Part shown: piece after piece, positions 16,951 through 26,506 of the stretch
Layout of the letters: every line of letters begins with the position of its first letter
Position numbering within the stretch: the stretch's first letter is position 1
Origin: Algoriphagus oliviformis
Lineage (GTDB): Bacteria > Bacteroidota > Bacteroidia > Cytophagales > Cyclobacteriaceae
Assembly (NCBI RefSeq): GCF_017254915.1
Contig: NZ_JAFKCT010000003.1
Coordinates: 1-64,000, forward strand
Reading direction: 5' to 3'
Length of the DNA: 64,000 bases
Notes under the pieces: model-generated
Databases searched by the model: none
What the model was told of the DNA's origin: nothing
The model's input: only the letters and a program-made list of their open reading frames with translations
Position numbers and translations under genes: made by a program

Positions 16951-16981
16951 TTTCAATACCCGATCCCCTCCTTTATCTTTG
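16951..16981 (+). promoter_or_regulatory. Bacteroidota-type promoter of the TetR gene
   Basis: TATCTTTG (16974-16981) matches the -7 consensus TAnnTTTG exactly. TTTC (16951-16954), 19 bp upstream, is one base off the -33 element TTTG. The ATG follows 20 bp downstream. Confidence 0.5.
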
Positions 16982-17001
16982 CCCCCCAATCCTCCCCGAC
17001 C

Positions 17002-17634
17002 ATGAGTAAGACCAACAGCCCCGAGGGCAAGATACTTGACGTAGCCTACCGACTTTTTTTGGATCGGGGCTACCGCCATACTACCATGGACGACATTGCC
17101 CAGGAGATAGGCATGAGCAAAAAGACGCTCTACAAGCATTTCCCTGGCAAGCTGGAGCTACTTGCCGAGGCTTTTGAGCTCCTTCGCACCAAGATGACCG
17201 CCAAGGTCGAGGCCATCGTGGACAACCGCTACCTGGCCTTTCCGCTAAAGCTGCGCTCCTTCCTCAGTGTGGTGGCCACCTACCTGGCGCCGATCAATCC
17301 GGAGCTTTTCGAAGACCTCCGCGAACACGCGCCCGAGGTCTGGCAGGACCTGCGGGAATACATCAACGAGTCCGCACACCTGCGCTTTGCCAAGCTGATC
17401 GAGGAGGGCACCCGGCAGGGCCTCGTCAATCCCCGGATCAATGTCAGCCTGGTCGTGATGCTCTACGCGGCTGCGGTCCAGTCCCTTTGGGATCCGAAGT
17501 TTGTCGGGCAGTTTCCCGAGGCCATACAAAAAGGAGCCAAGATGCCTCCCTCCGACGCCTTTGAGCAGGCCATCAGCATCATCTACAACGGCATCCTGAC
17601 CGAGGAAGCGCGCAACGAATTTCAAAACGCCTAG
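17002..17634 (+). CDS. TetR/AcrR-family transcriptional regulator
   Basis: A 210-residue regulator. The N-terminal helix-turn-helix is classical (GYRHTTMDDIAQEIGMSKKTLYKHFPGK, residues about 22-50). The C-terminal ligand domain is helical and not conserved enough to name a ligand. It is divergent from the metal-resistance cluster and followed by a GrpB-like gene with 56 bp between them. A weak hairpin (AGCCC with GGGCT, 17633-17650) follows the stop. The target is unknown. It is a different protein from the TetR regulator at 51991-52596. Confidence 0.88.
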   Translation: MSKTNSPEGKILDVAYRLFLDRGYRHTTMDDIAQEIGMSKKTLYKHFPGKLELLAEAFELLRTKMTAKVEAIVDNRYLAFPLKLRSFLSVVATYLAPINPELFEDLREHAPEVWQDLREYINESAHLRFAKLIEEGTRQGLVNPRINVSLVVMLYAAAVQSLWDPKFVGQFPEAIQKGAKMPPSDAFEQAISIIYNGILTEEARNEFQNA

Positions 17635-17690
17635 CCCAGCCTTTGGGGCTTTTCCCTATCTTTGGCCTCTGTTTTTGAAGAAAGAAAAAG

Positions 17691-18284
17691 ATGGGCAGCC
17701 CCCTGTACGAGCTTAAGAAAGAAGACTGGAATCGCCTCTTCCCGATCCATCTGGAGGAGCACAACCCGGCCTGGAAGGAGATCTTCCAGCGGGAAAAAGA
17801 GCTGGTCCTTTCCAGGATTTCCGCCTTTTCCCCCGAGCGGATCGAGCACGTCGGCAGCACCTCCATCCCCGGCATCAAAGCCAAGCCCTACATCGATCTG
17901 CTGATCGTGATCCCGGCGGAGCATCTCTTCAGCGAGGAGCTGATCGCTGCCCTGGCGGAGATCGGCTTCACCTACTTCCTGGTGCCAAAGCGGGACGATA
18001 TCGAGGCCTACATGTCCTTTGGCAAAGGCTACAACCTGGACGGCGTGAAAGAGCAGATCTTCCACATCCACATGTGTCCCGGCGACAACTTCATGGTGAA
18101 CCAAATCGCCTATAGGGATCGGCTCAGAAGCGATGAAACCCTCGCCAAAGCCTACGAAAAGCTAAAAATCGAGTCCGCCGCCAAATTCAAAAACGACCGG
18201 GGAAACTACCTGCTTTCCAAAAACGAGTTTATCAGAGACGTACTTAAAAACACCAAAACACCTCCTGACCGAATTTCCAGCTGA
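17691..18284 (+). CDS. GrpB/UPF0157 family protein (nucleotidyltransferase-like fold)
   Basis: A 197-residue protein with the GrpB-family signature ERIEHVGSTSIPGIKAKPYIDLLI at about residues 43-66. This resembles the GS and D-x-D parts of the nucleotidyltransferase fold. A C-terminal helical part follows. The biochemical role of the family is not established, and some members are linked to dephospho-CoA kinase-like proteins or CoA metabolism. The ATG at 17691 is followed by a plausible N-terminus. The next gene is metG on the same strand, about 100 bp downstream. Confidence 0.85.
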   Translation: MGSPLYELKKEDWNRLFPIHLEEHNPAWKEIFQREKELVLSRISAFSPERIEHVGSTSIPGIKAKPYIDLLIVIPAEHLFSEELIAALAEIGFTYFLVPKRDDIEAYMSFGKGYNLDGVKEQIFHIHMCPGDNFMVNQIAYRDRLRSDETLAKAYEKLKIESAAKFKNDRGNYLLSKNEFIRDVLKNTKTPPDRISS

Positions 18285-18387
18285 AGACCTTGCTTCGGTC
18301 ATCGGTCATCGGTCATCCAACCCACTATTTCCAAAAGACGACCACCTAAAGTCGCTTTTCCCACCAAATTGAATAAAAGCACAAACC

Positions 18388-20448
18388 ATGAGTCATAAAA
18401 CCCCCAAACGCTACACCGTCACCTCGGCCCTCCCCTACGCCAACGGCCCGCTGCATATCGGCCACTTGGCTGGGTGCTACGTGCCGTCCGACATCTACGT
18501 GCGCTACCTGCGCTCCCAGGGCCGGGACGTGGCCTACATCTGCGGCTCGGACGAGCATGGCGTAGCCATCACCATCAAAGCCCAAAAGGAAGGCAAAACT
18601 CCCCAGCAGGTCGTGGACCACTACCATGAGATGATGAAGGGAAGTTTTGAGGCCTTTGGGATCAGCTTTGACCACTACTCCCGCACTTCCGCCCAGATCC
18701 ACCACGAGACCGCGCAGGATTTCTTCAGGGATCTGTACGAAAAGGGCGAATTTCTGGAGCAGGTCACCGAGCAGTACTACGATGCCGAAGCCAAGCAATT
18801 CCTCGCGGACCGCTACATCGAGGGTACCTGCCCGAAGTGTGGCAATGAAGGCGCCTATGGCGACCAGTGCGAAAAATGCGGCACCTCCCTCAGCCCTACC
18901 GACCTGATCAACCCCAAGTCCAAGCTCAGCGGCAACACGCCTGTATTGAAAGAAACCAAGCACTGGTTCCTTGACCTGGCCCGCTATCAGGACTATCTGA
19001 AAAAGTGGATTCTCGAAGACCATGCCGAGGACTGGAAAAACAACGTGCTGGGCCAGTGCCGCTCCTGGCTGGAGGCCGGAGACGGGCTACAGGCGCGATC
19101 CATGACCCGCGATCTGGAATGGGGCATCCCCGTTCCCGTCGAGGGAGCAGAGGGCAAAGTGCTTTATGTCTGGTTTGACGCGCCCATCGGCTACATCTCC
19201 TCCACCAAAGAGTGGGCCGCCGAGAAAGGCAAAGACTGGGAGCCCTACTGGAAGGACGAAGACACCAAGCTGGTCCACTTCATCGGCAAGGACAACATCG
19301 TCTTTCACTGCATCATCTTCCCGGCGATCCTGAAAACCCACGGAGGCTACGTCCTGCCGGACAACGTCCCCGCCAATGAGTTCCTCAATCTGGAAGGCGA
19401 CAAGATCTCCACCTCCCGCAACTGGGCCGTGTGGCTGCATGAATACTTGGAGGAGTTTCCAGGCAAGCAGGACGTGCTCCGCTACGTACTGACCTCCAAT
19501 GCGCCGGAGACCAAAGACAACGACTTCACCTGGAAGGACTACCAAGGCCGAAACAACTCCGAGCTCGTCGCCATTTATGGCAACTTTGTAAACCGTGCCG
19601 TGGTGCTGACGCAAAAGTTTTTCCAAGGAATCGTACCTGAAAGAGGCGAGCTCAGAGGCTATGATGAGGAAGTGCTGGCCGCTTTGGCAGAATTCCCGGA
19701 TAAAATCGCTGCTTCCATCGAGCGCTACCGCTTCCGCGAGGCGCTTGGTCTGGTGATGGATTTGGCCCGATTGGGCAACAAATACCTGGCAGACACTGAG
19801 CCTTGGAAGGAGATCAAAACCGACGAGGCCCGCACCAAGACCATCCTGAACATCGCCCTGAACATCGCCGCCAACTTGGCCATCGTTTCCGAGCCTTTCC
19901 TTCCCCATACCGCCAAGAAGCTCTTCGATCTCTTTGACATCGAAGCCGGCAAATGGAACGAAGCAGGCAATGGCGAGCTCATCAAGGCCAACCGAGCCCT
20001 AGGAGAGATGGGCTTGCTCTTCGAAAAAATCGAAGACGAAACCGTGGAAAAACAAGTACAGAAACTTTTGGACGCCAAAAAAATGAACGAAGCTGCCAAC
20101 GCCCCGGTCACTCCGATGAAGGAGCTGATCACCTACGATGACTTTGCAAAGCTGGACATGCGGGTCGTGACCATCCTCGAAGCCGAGAAAATGCCAAAAT
20201 CCAAAAAGCTGATCAAGCTCAAAGTGGACACCGGCCTCGGCCATCGCACGGTGCTCAGCGGCGTGGCGGAGCATTTCGAGCCGGAGTTTCTCATCGGCAA
20301 GCAAGTCACCATGCTGATCAACCTCGCTCCACGCAAGATGATGGGCATCGACTCCGAAGGCATGATCCTGATGGCCGAGGACAAAGACGGCAAACTCAAG
20401 CTGCTTACTCCACACGAAGGCACTGCCAGCGGATCGACGATATCGTAA
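18388..20448 (+). CDS. metG: Methionyl-tRNA synthetase with C-terminal tRNA-binding domain
   Basis: A 686-residue class I synthetase that charges tRNA-Met in the cytosol. It shows the HIGH motif (HIGHLAG near residue 24), the zinc-binding insertion [18 protein letters not shown] (about 149-166) and the KMSKS-equivalent KISTSR near 342. The anticodon-binding helical domain follows. Residues about 575-686 form the EMAP/Trbp111-like tRNA-binding domain ([18 protein letters not shown]), which promotes dimerisation. Length and domain order are those of the long MetG form. A strong terminator follows at 20493. Confidence 0.97.
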   Translation: MSHKTPKRYTVTSALPYANGPLHIGHLAGCYVPSDIYVRYLRSQGRDVAYICGSDEHGVAITIKAQKEGKTPQQVVDHYHEMMKGSFEAFGISFDHYSRTSAQIHHETAQDFFRDLYEKGEFLEQVTEQYYDAEAKQFLADRYIEGTCPKCGNEGAYGDQCEKCGTSLSPTDLINPKSKLSGNTPVLKETKHWFLDLARYQDYLKKWILEDHAEDWKNNVLGQCRSWLEAGDGLQARSMTRDLEWGIPVPVEGAEGKVLYVWFDAPIGYISSTKEWAAEKGKDWEPYWKDEDTKLVHFIGKDNIVFHCIIFPAILKTHGGYVLPDNVPANEFLNLEGDKISTSRNWAVWLHEYLEEFPGKQDVLRYVLTSNAPETKDNDFTWKDYQGRNNSELVAIYGNFVNRAVVLTQKFFQGIVPERGELRGYDEEVLAALAEFPDKIAASIERYRFREALGLVMDLARLGNKYLADTEPWKEIKTDEARTKTILNIALNIAANLAIVSEPFLPHTAKKLFDLFDIEAGKWNEAGNGELIKANRALGEMGLLFEKIEDETVEKQVQKLLDAKKMNEAANAPVTPMKELITYDDFAKLDMRVVTILEAEKMPKSKKLIKLKVDTGLGHRTVLSGVAEHFEPEFLIGKQVTMLINLAPRKMMGIDSEGMILMAEDKDGKLKLLTPHEGTASGSTIS

Positions 20449-20492
20449 GTAGCAAGATAGTAGTAGCTAGTATCAAGACATTAGTATCAAGA

Positions 20493-20535
20493 AAATACCT
20501 GCTGGGATTATAAGTCCTAGCAGGTATTTCTTTTT
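20493..20535 (+). terminator. Rho-independent terminator after metG
   Basis: Perfect 11-bp stem AAATACCTGCT (20493-20503) with AGCAGGTATTT (20519-20529) and a T-rich tail. Just upstream, TAGTATCAAGA occurs twice (20468-20491), a short repeat whose relatives also appear near 32811. Confidence 0.85.
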
Positions 20536-20667
20536 AGAAAGAAAATAGTGATGGACTGCTCCGTGAGAAAAACAAAAGAACTGATCTCCAGCCGAAAACA
20601 ATCCCAAACAGCATCAACTGGCAACTCCACGCATCCTTTCGTTCGTAGGAACTAAGAAAAACTCCCC

Positions 20668-20979
20668 ATGAAGCATCTTTTCCCAGCACTCCTACTGATT
20701 GCGGTATTTGCCGCCTGTTCTCCCGCAATGCTATCTCGCATGAACGCCAAATCCATGAGCCAACTCGAACTCGGCATGTCCAAACAGCAACTGATCGAGG
20801 TACTGGGAAACTACTATACCATCTCAGAAAAACGCATGCAAGGTGAAGATGAGATCGAGGTGCTTTCCTACCGCAACTATCCCTACGAGGATGAGATCTA
20901 TCAATTTGTCTTTGTCAACAAGTCGCTGATCGAGTGGCATAGGGAGCTGGTTCCTACCTATGACGTAAAGGTGGACTGA
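20668..20979 (+). CDS. Small lipoprotein, SmpA/OmlA (BamE)-like
   Basis: A 103-residue protein with a lipoprotein signal peptide (MKHLFPALLLIAVFAAC, Cys at 17). The mature part has SQLELGMSKQQLIEVLG, the turn seen at the start of SmpA/OmlA-like domains, followed by antiparallel strands (VLSYRNYPYEDEIYQFVFVN). BamE-like proteins help outer-membrane assembly or bind peptidoglycan, but this protein is too divergent to assign that role. It stands alone between the metG terminator and the antiporter gene. Confidence 0.7.
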   Translation: MKHLFPALLLIAVFAACSPAMLSRMNAKSMSQLELGMSKQQLIEVLGNYYTISEKRMQGEDEIEVLSYRNYPYEDEIYQFVFVNKSLIEWHRELVPTYDVKVD

Positions 20980-21349
20980 CAGCTCGTCCCTAGAGCCGTC
21001 ACTTTTTGCAAGAAAAGGCAATCAAGCTTAGGCATTTTCGGTTTGGCCGCCTCCACAGCAGGTCAGCTGTCATACCTGTAGTTGCGTGGTTTTGCCATGC
21101 AAAGTGCAATGGCAAGCTTCGCCAAAACTCCGCACTTCGCTCATCGCCTGCCCAGGGTGGCGGGGGCTTTCCTACTGCCTGAGCAGACAAGCTCGATTGA
21201 ACAAGCAAACTCGACTACTGGCATGATTGCGGAGAGCCAGATTCACTTTTTCTCCCGCCAAAGTCCCTCGCCGGAACCAAATTCTTTCCGATTTTTTTAA
21301 CTTCTTGCAGTCTGAATTCTTCGCCCCGGCGACCAACCCGACCTTTTTG
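20980..21349. other. Intergenic region without recognised features
   Basis: About 370 bp between the lipoprotein and antiporter genes. Short open frames exist on both strands, but none has a convincing start or composition. I see no tRNA, clear terminator or repeat. Confidence 0.5.
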
Positions 21350-22813
21350 ATGCAAATCACCATTGAAAACATCCTTTTAGTAGGCTCACTGCTTTTGATC
21401 TTCAGCATCCTAGCCAGCAAGACTGCCGGCAGGGCGGGGATACCGGTGCTCCTGCTCTTCCTGGGAGTCGGCATGCTGGCGGGTACCGACGGGATAGGCA
21501 ATATCGCTTTTGACGATCCCGGAATGACGCAGTTTCTCGGCATCGTATCCCTGACCTACATCCTGTTTTCCGGGGGCTTGGACACCAAGTGGGAATCCAT
21601 CAGGCCGGTACTAAAGCCGGGGCTCATGCTCTCTACACTGGGCGTATTGCTGACGGCGGTTTCGGTGGGCTTGTTTGCCAGCTGGGTGGCGGATCTGGGC
21701 TGGAAGGAAGGCCTTCTCCTCGGGGCCATCGTCTCTTCCACGGATGCGGCGGCGGTATTTTCGATTTTGCGGAGCAAAAGCATCGGGCTCAAGGGCAATC
21801 TCCGTCCCCTATTGGAGTTTGAGTCCGGCAGCAACGACCCCATGGCCTTCTTCCTGACCATAGGAATGACTTCCTGGCTCAGCTTGGACGGCTTTAGCCC
21901 GGTGGACCTCGTACCGATGTTTTTGAAGCAGATGGTTTTGGGGGCGGCAGCGGGATTTTTGCTGGGAAAAGGAATTGTCTTTCTGATCAACAAGATCCAT
22001 CTGGAGTACGAGGGGCTGTATCCAGTCTTGATGCTCGGGCTGGTGGTATCGGTCTATTCCCTGACCGATTTGATTGGGGGCAATGGCTTTCTCGCGGTGT
22101 ACCTCAGCGCGATCACCATGAACCAAAGCCGGATGCTCCACCACAAGAGCCTGATCCGTTTCTTTGACGGGATAGCCTGGCTCATGCAGATCGTCATGTT
22201 CTTGACCTTGGGACTGCTGGTCTATCCGACGCAGGTTTGGCCGGTGATCGGCCTGGGCTTCGTCATTGCCATGTTTTTGATCCTGATCGCCCGACCGCTT
22301 GGGGTTTGGGCCTCCCTCTCTTTTTTCAAGTACAAAAACCGCGAAAAGCTATTCGTCAGCTGGGTGGGGCTGCGTGGAGCGGTGCCGATCGTCTTTGCCA
22401 CGTTTCCCCTGATCGCGGGCGTGGACAAGAGCAACCTGATCTTCAACATCGTCTTCTTCATCGTCATCGCCTCCGTCGCGCTACAGGCTACCACCCTTGC
22501 CAAGGTCGCCAAATGGCTCCATCTGGCCGTACCAGAGGGCCTGAAGCGGAAGAGCCTCCTCGACCTGGAGCTTTCCGAAGACTTCAAAAACGCCCTCGTG
22601 GAGGTCGAGCTCCCCGCCCAGTCGGCGGTGGACGGCAAACAAATCCTGGAGCTGAACTTCCCCAAAACCTCCCTCATCGTCCTGGTGAACCGCAACAACA
22701 AGTTCATCACGCCCAACGGCGCCACCGAGCTCCGGTCCGGCGACAAGCTCATGATCATGATCAATTCCGGATCGGAAGAATCTTTGGTCAGGACTGCGCT
22801 CGCTATCGAGTGA
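21350..22813 (+). CDS. K+/H+ antiporter, CPA1/NhaP2-like, with TrkA-C domain
   Basis: A 487-residue protein with about 12 membrane helices covering residues 5-400. Family blocks include GGLDTKWESIRPVLKPG, the helix 5-6 region with GAIVSSTDAAAVFSILR (the ion-binding STDAAA) and WVGLRGAVPIVFATFP. After the membrane part, residues about 405-485 form a TrkA-C regulatory domain (VELPAQSAVDGKQILELNFP). Members exchange K+ or Na+ for protons in the inner membrane. The frame is open further upstream, but the N-terminus at the ATG 21350 (MQITIENILLVGSLL) fits the family. Confidence 0.9.
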   Translation: MQITIENILLVGSLLLIFSILASKTAGRAGIPVLLLFLGVGMLAGTDGIGNIAFDDPGMTQFLGIVSLTYILFSGGLDTKWESIRPVLKPGLMLSTLGVLLTAVSVGLFASWVADLGWKEGLLLGAIVSSTDAAAVFSILRSKSIGLKGNLRPLLEFESGSNDPMAFFLTIGMTSWLSLDGFSPVDLVPMFLKQMVLGAAAGFLLGKGIVFLINKIHLEYEGLYPVLMLGLVVSVYSLTDLIGGNGFLAVYLSAITMNQSRMLHHKSLIRFFDGIAWLMQIVMFLTLGLLVYPTQVWPVIGLGFVIAMFLILIARPLGVWASLSFFKYKNREKLFVSWVGLRGAVPIVFATFPLIAGVDKSNLIFNIVFFIVIASVALQATTLAKVAKWLHLAVPEGLKRKSLLDLELSEDFKNALVEVELPAQSAVDGKQILELNFPKTSLIVLVNRNNKFITPNGATELRSGDKLMIMINSGSEESLVRTALAIE

Positions 22814-22971
22814 TTGATTGCACTATAGGTTGATTTTTCCTGGATTTTTTGTAAAAAAATCAGTATTTTGATTTTTCAGGTTAAAAAATGAAAGTTAAAA
22901 TCAGATTTTTTTGAAAATATTTGATTTTGATGTTTCTTTTTTATCTTACTGTAGCATTTAATTTCCAACCT

Positions 22972-24399
22972 ATGAAGACCGAAGGATATTCCTGCAATGA
23001 GCACTTTGATGAAATGTTCACCGCCGAGGGAGCAGTCAGGAAGCACTACGGGGAGTTTTACAACTACCTGAGCAAAGCCTCCTCCAAAAAGATGAACCAG
23101 CTCCAGTTTTCGGCCAACAAAACCCAGAAATCGATGGGGATGACCTTCAATGTCTACCACGACAATCAGGGGCTGGAAAAAATACTCCATTTGGACATCA
23201 TCCCGCGGATCATCCCCAATGCCGAGTGGAAAAAACTCGAGAGCGGTCTGAAGCAGCGCATCTATGCGCTCAACCTGTTTCTCCAGGACATCTACAACGA
23301 TCAAAAAATCCTGAAGGACGGCATCGTCCCCTCCGACCTGATTCTTGGCTCCAAAGACTACCTCAAGCCCTGCATCGGGCTCACCCCACCCAAGGGAATC
23401 TGGTGCCACATCACCGGTACCGATCTGGTGCGGGACAAAAGCGGGGAATACTACATCCTGGAGGACAACCTGCGCTGCCCCTCCGGAGTCAGCTACATGC
23501 TCGAAAGCCGGGAGATCATCAAGCGGGCCTACCCGCAGCTCTTCAATGACGAGGGCGTGATGCCCGTGTCCGACTATCCTACCAAGCTGCTCAGGATGCT
23601 GCAGTACCTGTCCAACAAAGCCAAGCCGGTAGTGGGCGTATTGACACCCGGCATCTACAATTCGGCCTATTTCGAGCACTCCTACCTCGCGCTGCAGATG
23701 GGGGTAGAGCTGGTCAACGGCGTGGACCTCATCGTGAGAAACAAAAAAGCCTACATGCAGACGACCAAAGGCCTGCAGCAGATCGACGTGATCTACCGTA
23801 GGATTGACGATTCGTTCATCGACCCCCTCACCTTCAATCCAGAGTCCATGCTGGGCGTACCAGGCATTTTCGAAGCGTACAAGGCCGGCAACGTCGCCCT
23901 GGCCAACGCGCCCGGCACCGGTGTCGCCGACGACAAGGCCGTCTATGCCTACGTACCCCGCATCATCAAATACTACCTCAACGAGGAACCCATACTCAAC
24001 AACGTCCCCACCTACCTCTGCCGGGAGGAAGCCGACAGAAAGTATGTGCTTGACCATATCGACCAGCTGGTCGTCAAGGAAACCAACGCGGCGGGCGGCT
24101 ATGGGATGCTGATCGGCCCAAAGGCCACCAAAGAAGACCACGACAAGTTCCGCCGCCTCATCCAAGGCAATCCGGACAACTACATCGCCCAGCCGACCCT
24201 GTCCCTCTCCACCGTACCCTGCCTGACAGACGAGGGCATAGTCGGTCGGCATGTGGACCTGCGCCCCTATATCCTCTATGGCAAGGAAATAGAAGTGATC
24301 CCCGGCGCCTTGACCCGCGTAGCATTAAAGAAAGGCTCTCTGGTGGTGAACAGCTCCCAGGGAGGCGGAAGCAAAGACACTTGGGTACTATACAACTAA
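22972..24399 (+). CDS. Circularly permuted ATP-grasp type 2 protein
   Basis: A 475-residue protein of the circularly permuted ATP-grasp family. Family blocks include RIIPNAEWKKLESGLKQR, FLQDIYNDQKIL, YILEDNLRCPSGVSYMLE and NAAGGYGMLIGP. ATP-grasp enzymes form peptide-like bonds via acyl phosphates. This family occurs with alpha-E and transglutaminase-like genes, and comparative genomics predicts that it makes or attaches a small peptide. Here all three genes are adjacent. The ATG at 22972 is preferred to the upstream TTG, because the extra residues are hydrophobic and not part of the family. A very AT-rich leader (22820-22971) precedes it. Confidence 0.88.
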   Translation: MKTEGYSCNEHFDEMFTAEGAVRKHYGEFYNYLSKASSKKMNQLQFSANKTQKSMGMTFNVYHDNQGLEKILHLDIIPRIIPNAEWKKLESGLKQRIYALNLFLQDIYNDQKILKDGIVPSDLILGSKDYLKPCIGLTPPKGIWCHITGTDLVRDKSGEYYILEDNLRCPSGVSYMLESREIIKRAYPQLFNDEGVMPVSDYPTKLLRMLQYLSNKAKPVVGVLTPGIYNSAYFEHSYLALQMGVELVNGVDLIVRNKKAYMQTTKGLQQIDVIYRRIDDSFIDPLTFNPESMLGVPGIFEAYKAGNVALANAPGTGVADDKAVYAYVPRIIKYYLNEEPILNNVPTYLCREEADRKYVLDHIDQLVVKETNAAGGYGMLIGPKATKEDHDKFRRLIQGNPDNYIAQPTLSLSTVPCLTDEGIVGRHVDLRPYILYGKEIEVIPGALTRVALKKGSLVVNSSQGGGSKDTWVLYN

Positions 24400-24410
24400 A
24401 CTGAAACATT

Positions 24411-25403
24411 ATGCTGAGCCGTGTAGCAAGCCACATCTATTGGCTGGGAAGATATCTCGAGAGAGCCGAAAACTACGCCAGGTTTATCGACGTCAATTTC
24501 AACCTCATGCAGGACCTCCCCATGGACATGAAGGAGCAGTGGGCACCTTTGGTCGCAGCGACCGGGGACTGGGAACTGTACCAGAAAAAGAACGTCGGCT
24601 TTGAGCGTCATCAGGTGATGTACTTCCTGACTTTTGACCCTGACAATCCCAACTCCATGCTCTGCTCGGTGACCAAAGCCAGGGAGAATGCCCGCATCAT
24701 CCGGGAAAACCTCAGCAAGGAAACTTGGGAAAAGGTCAACGAACTCTACTACATGCTGAAGGAAGGCATGGAGAAAAAAGTATGGAAAAAGGAAGATCCT
24801 AGGGCTTTTTTCGAAAAAGTAAAAGACCAGATCCTGCTGCTCTATGGGCTCGCCGACTCCACGGTCGCGAGGACAGAAGGCTGGTATTTCCGGCAGCTGG
24901 GCCAGCTGCTGGAGCGCGCGGACAAGACCTCCAGGATACTCGACGTGAAATACCACATCCTGCTCCCCTCCACCTATGAGGTGGGGTCGCCGCTGGATTT
25001 TCTGCACTGGATGGCTTTGCTCAAGTCCGTGACCGGCTTCAATACCTATCGCAGGCTGTATGGAAACATCGACCCTTCCTGCGTGGTGGAGTTTATGCTG
25101 CTCAACAAATATTTTCCCCGCTCGATCTTCTTCTGCCTCAAGGAAGCCGAGCGCTGCCTGCACTGCATCTCGGGCAATTCCTCCGAAGGCTTCAAAAATT
25201 CCGCGGAAAAAGCCATCGGCGAGATGCGCTCCCGCTTAGAGTACTCTGAGGTCGACGATGTAATATCTGTCGGGCTTCATGAATATCTGGACACAATCCA
25301 GCTAAAAATCAACCATATTTCCGACCAGATAGACATTAATTACTTCAGGGCCAAGGAGGAGTTTGCGTACGAGCCGGCGTCCCAATCACAATCACAATCC
25401 TGA
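24411..25403 (+). CDS. Alpha-E domain protein
   Basis: A 330-residue, almost wholly helical protein. It starts with MLSRVASHIYWLGRYLERAE, the hallmark of the alpha-E family. Further blocks are RENARIIRENLS and GWYFRQLGQLLERADKTSRILD. The biochemical role is unknown, but the family nearly always sits between an ATP-grasp and a transglutaminase-like gene. Its ATG is 11 nt after the stop of the ATP-grasp gene, so the two are one operon. The C-terminus ends in a Gln-Ser repeat (PASQSQSQS). Confidence 0.9.
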   Translation: MLSRVASHIYWLGRYLERAENYARFIDVNFNLMQDLPMDMKEQWAPLVAATGDWELYQKKNVGFERHQVMYFLTFDPDNPNSMLCSVTKARENARIIRENLSKETWEKVNELYYMLKEGMEKKVWKKEDPRAFFEKVKDQILLLYGLADSTVARTEGWYFRQLGQLLERADKTSRILDVKYHILLPSTYEVGSPLDFLHWMALLKSVTGFNTYRRLYGNIDPSCVVEFMLLNKYFPRSIFFCLKEAERCLHCISGNSSEGFKNSAEKAIGEMRSRLEYSEVDDVISVGLHEYLDTIQLKINHISDQIDINYFRAKEEFAYEPASQSQSQS

Positions 25404-25636
25404 GCCCTCCCAAGTCGGCAATCGCCGCACATTCCGGCCACGCGGACGGCATGCCAAGGTGTGCCCAAGCGACGCCGACCCCTATCCTCAACGAAAAACC
25501 CTATATTGGAGAAAATAGTGAAGCAAAGTTTGATTTTTGAAATGGATGGCTGTAACGAAAAGTCAGGGCACCTCGCTGAGAGGTCATGGACATGGTCTTT
25601 GGAAAATGTGGATCGCTCACTTGTGATGACGGATAG

Positions 25637-26500
25637 ATGCTGATTCAAGTAAGCCACCAGTCGAAGTACGAGTATAGTTCGGAGGTATTCCTTGGCATCC
25701 ACAAGCTATACCTGATCCCCCAGCACCGACCCTATTTCCGGATAGAATTTCAGAAGTTTGAAGTCTGCCCCGCTCCCGACGGCAACAGTTTCCGACAGGA
25801 CTTGGCGGGCAATTGGTACAAGCAGTGCTGGTTTACCGGCCAGACATCCGCCCTGCAGATCAGCGGGGAATGGATATTCAAGCTGCAAAACTTCAACCCC
25901 TTTGACTTTATCCTTGACCGGGAGTTTGAGGAAAAAGGCTGGAAAAACCCTTCTTTCCAGTTTGGCTACGAGGACAAGACTGCATTTCTGATCCCCTTCA
26001 TCGCCGAAAATGGCCCCGGCATCTTCCAGGAGTTTCTTCTGGAAACCAAAAACCAATCCGCTGGACTGGTGGATTTTTTGGTAAAAATCACCAAGGAAAT
26101 CAACCAGGGATGGAAGCACATCATCCGTCCCGAGCAGAATATCTGGACGGCCGAGCTCACTTTTTCGAAAAAGGAAGGATCCTGCCGGGATCTGGCCGTC
26201 ATGCAGATGGAGATGCTGCGCGGACTGGGACTTGCGACGCGTTTTGTGAGCGGCTATGCCTTTAATCCCGACCTGCGGGAAGGCCACGAGCTGCACGCTT
26301 GGCTGGAAGTATTTCTCCCCGGAGCAGGCTGGCTGGGACTGGATCCCAGTCTGGGGCTTTTCACCGACCATCGCTACATTCCCCTAGCCTCCCATCCGGA
26401 CCCCGCTCGGGCCATGCCGGTGCAGGGCACCTTCTTGGGAGATTCCGGCTCCGCGCTCAAGACCCACGTGGATATGAGGCTTCTTCACCAAGGCCGATAA
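25637..26500 (+). CDS. Transglutaminase-like protein with N-terminal beta domain
   Basis: A 287-residue cysteine-protease-fold protein. An N-terminal beta region (MLIQVSHQSKYEYSSEV) precedes the transglutaminase core. The catalytic Cys is in KKEGSCRDLAVMQMEMLRGLG (about residue 186), the His in HELHAWLEVFLPG, and the Asp in GLDPS. These proteins may act as peptidases or amidases, and the family is linked with ATP-grasp and alpha-E partners, as here. A gap of 233 bp separates it from the alpha-E gene, so it may have its own promoter. No signal peptide is present. Confidence 0.88.
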   Translation: MLIQVSHQSKYEYSSEVFLGIHKLYLIPQHRPYFRIEFQKFEVCPAPDGNSFRQDLAGNWYKQCWFTGQTSALQISGEWIFKLQNFNPFDFILDREFEEKGWKNPSFQFGYEDKTAFLIPFIAENGPGIFQEFLLETKNQSAGLVDFLVKITKEINQGWKHIIRPEQNIWTAELTFSKKEGSCRDLAVMQMEMLRGLGLATRFVSGYAFNPDLREGHELHAWLEVFLPGAGWLGLDPSLGLFTDHRYIPLASHPDPARAMPVQGTFLGDSGSALKTHVDMRLLHQGR

Positions 26501-26506
26501 CCCCGA

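Noticed and set aside
21227..21349. N-terminal extension of the K+/H+ antiporter
   Set aside because: The extra 41 residues are polar and basic and have no match to the family; the ATG at 21350 begins the first membrane helix properly.
22876..24252. 458-codon open frame on the minus strand
   Set aside because: It lies antisense to the ATP-grasp gene, whose protein has clear family motifs; the antisense product shows only shadow composition.
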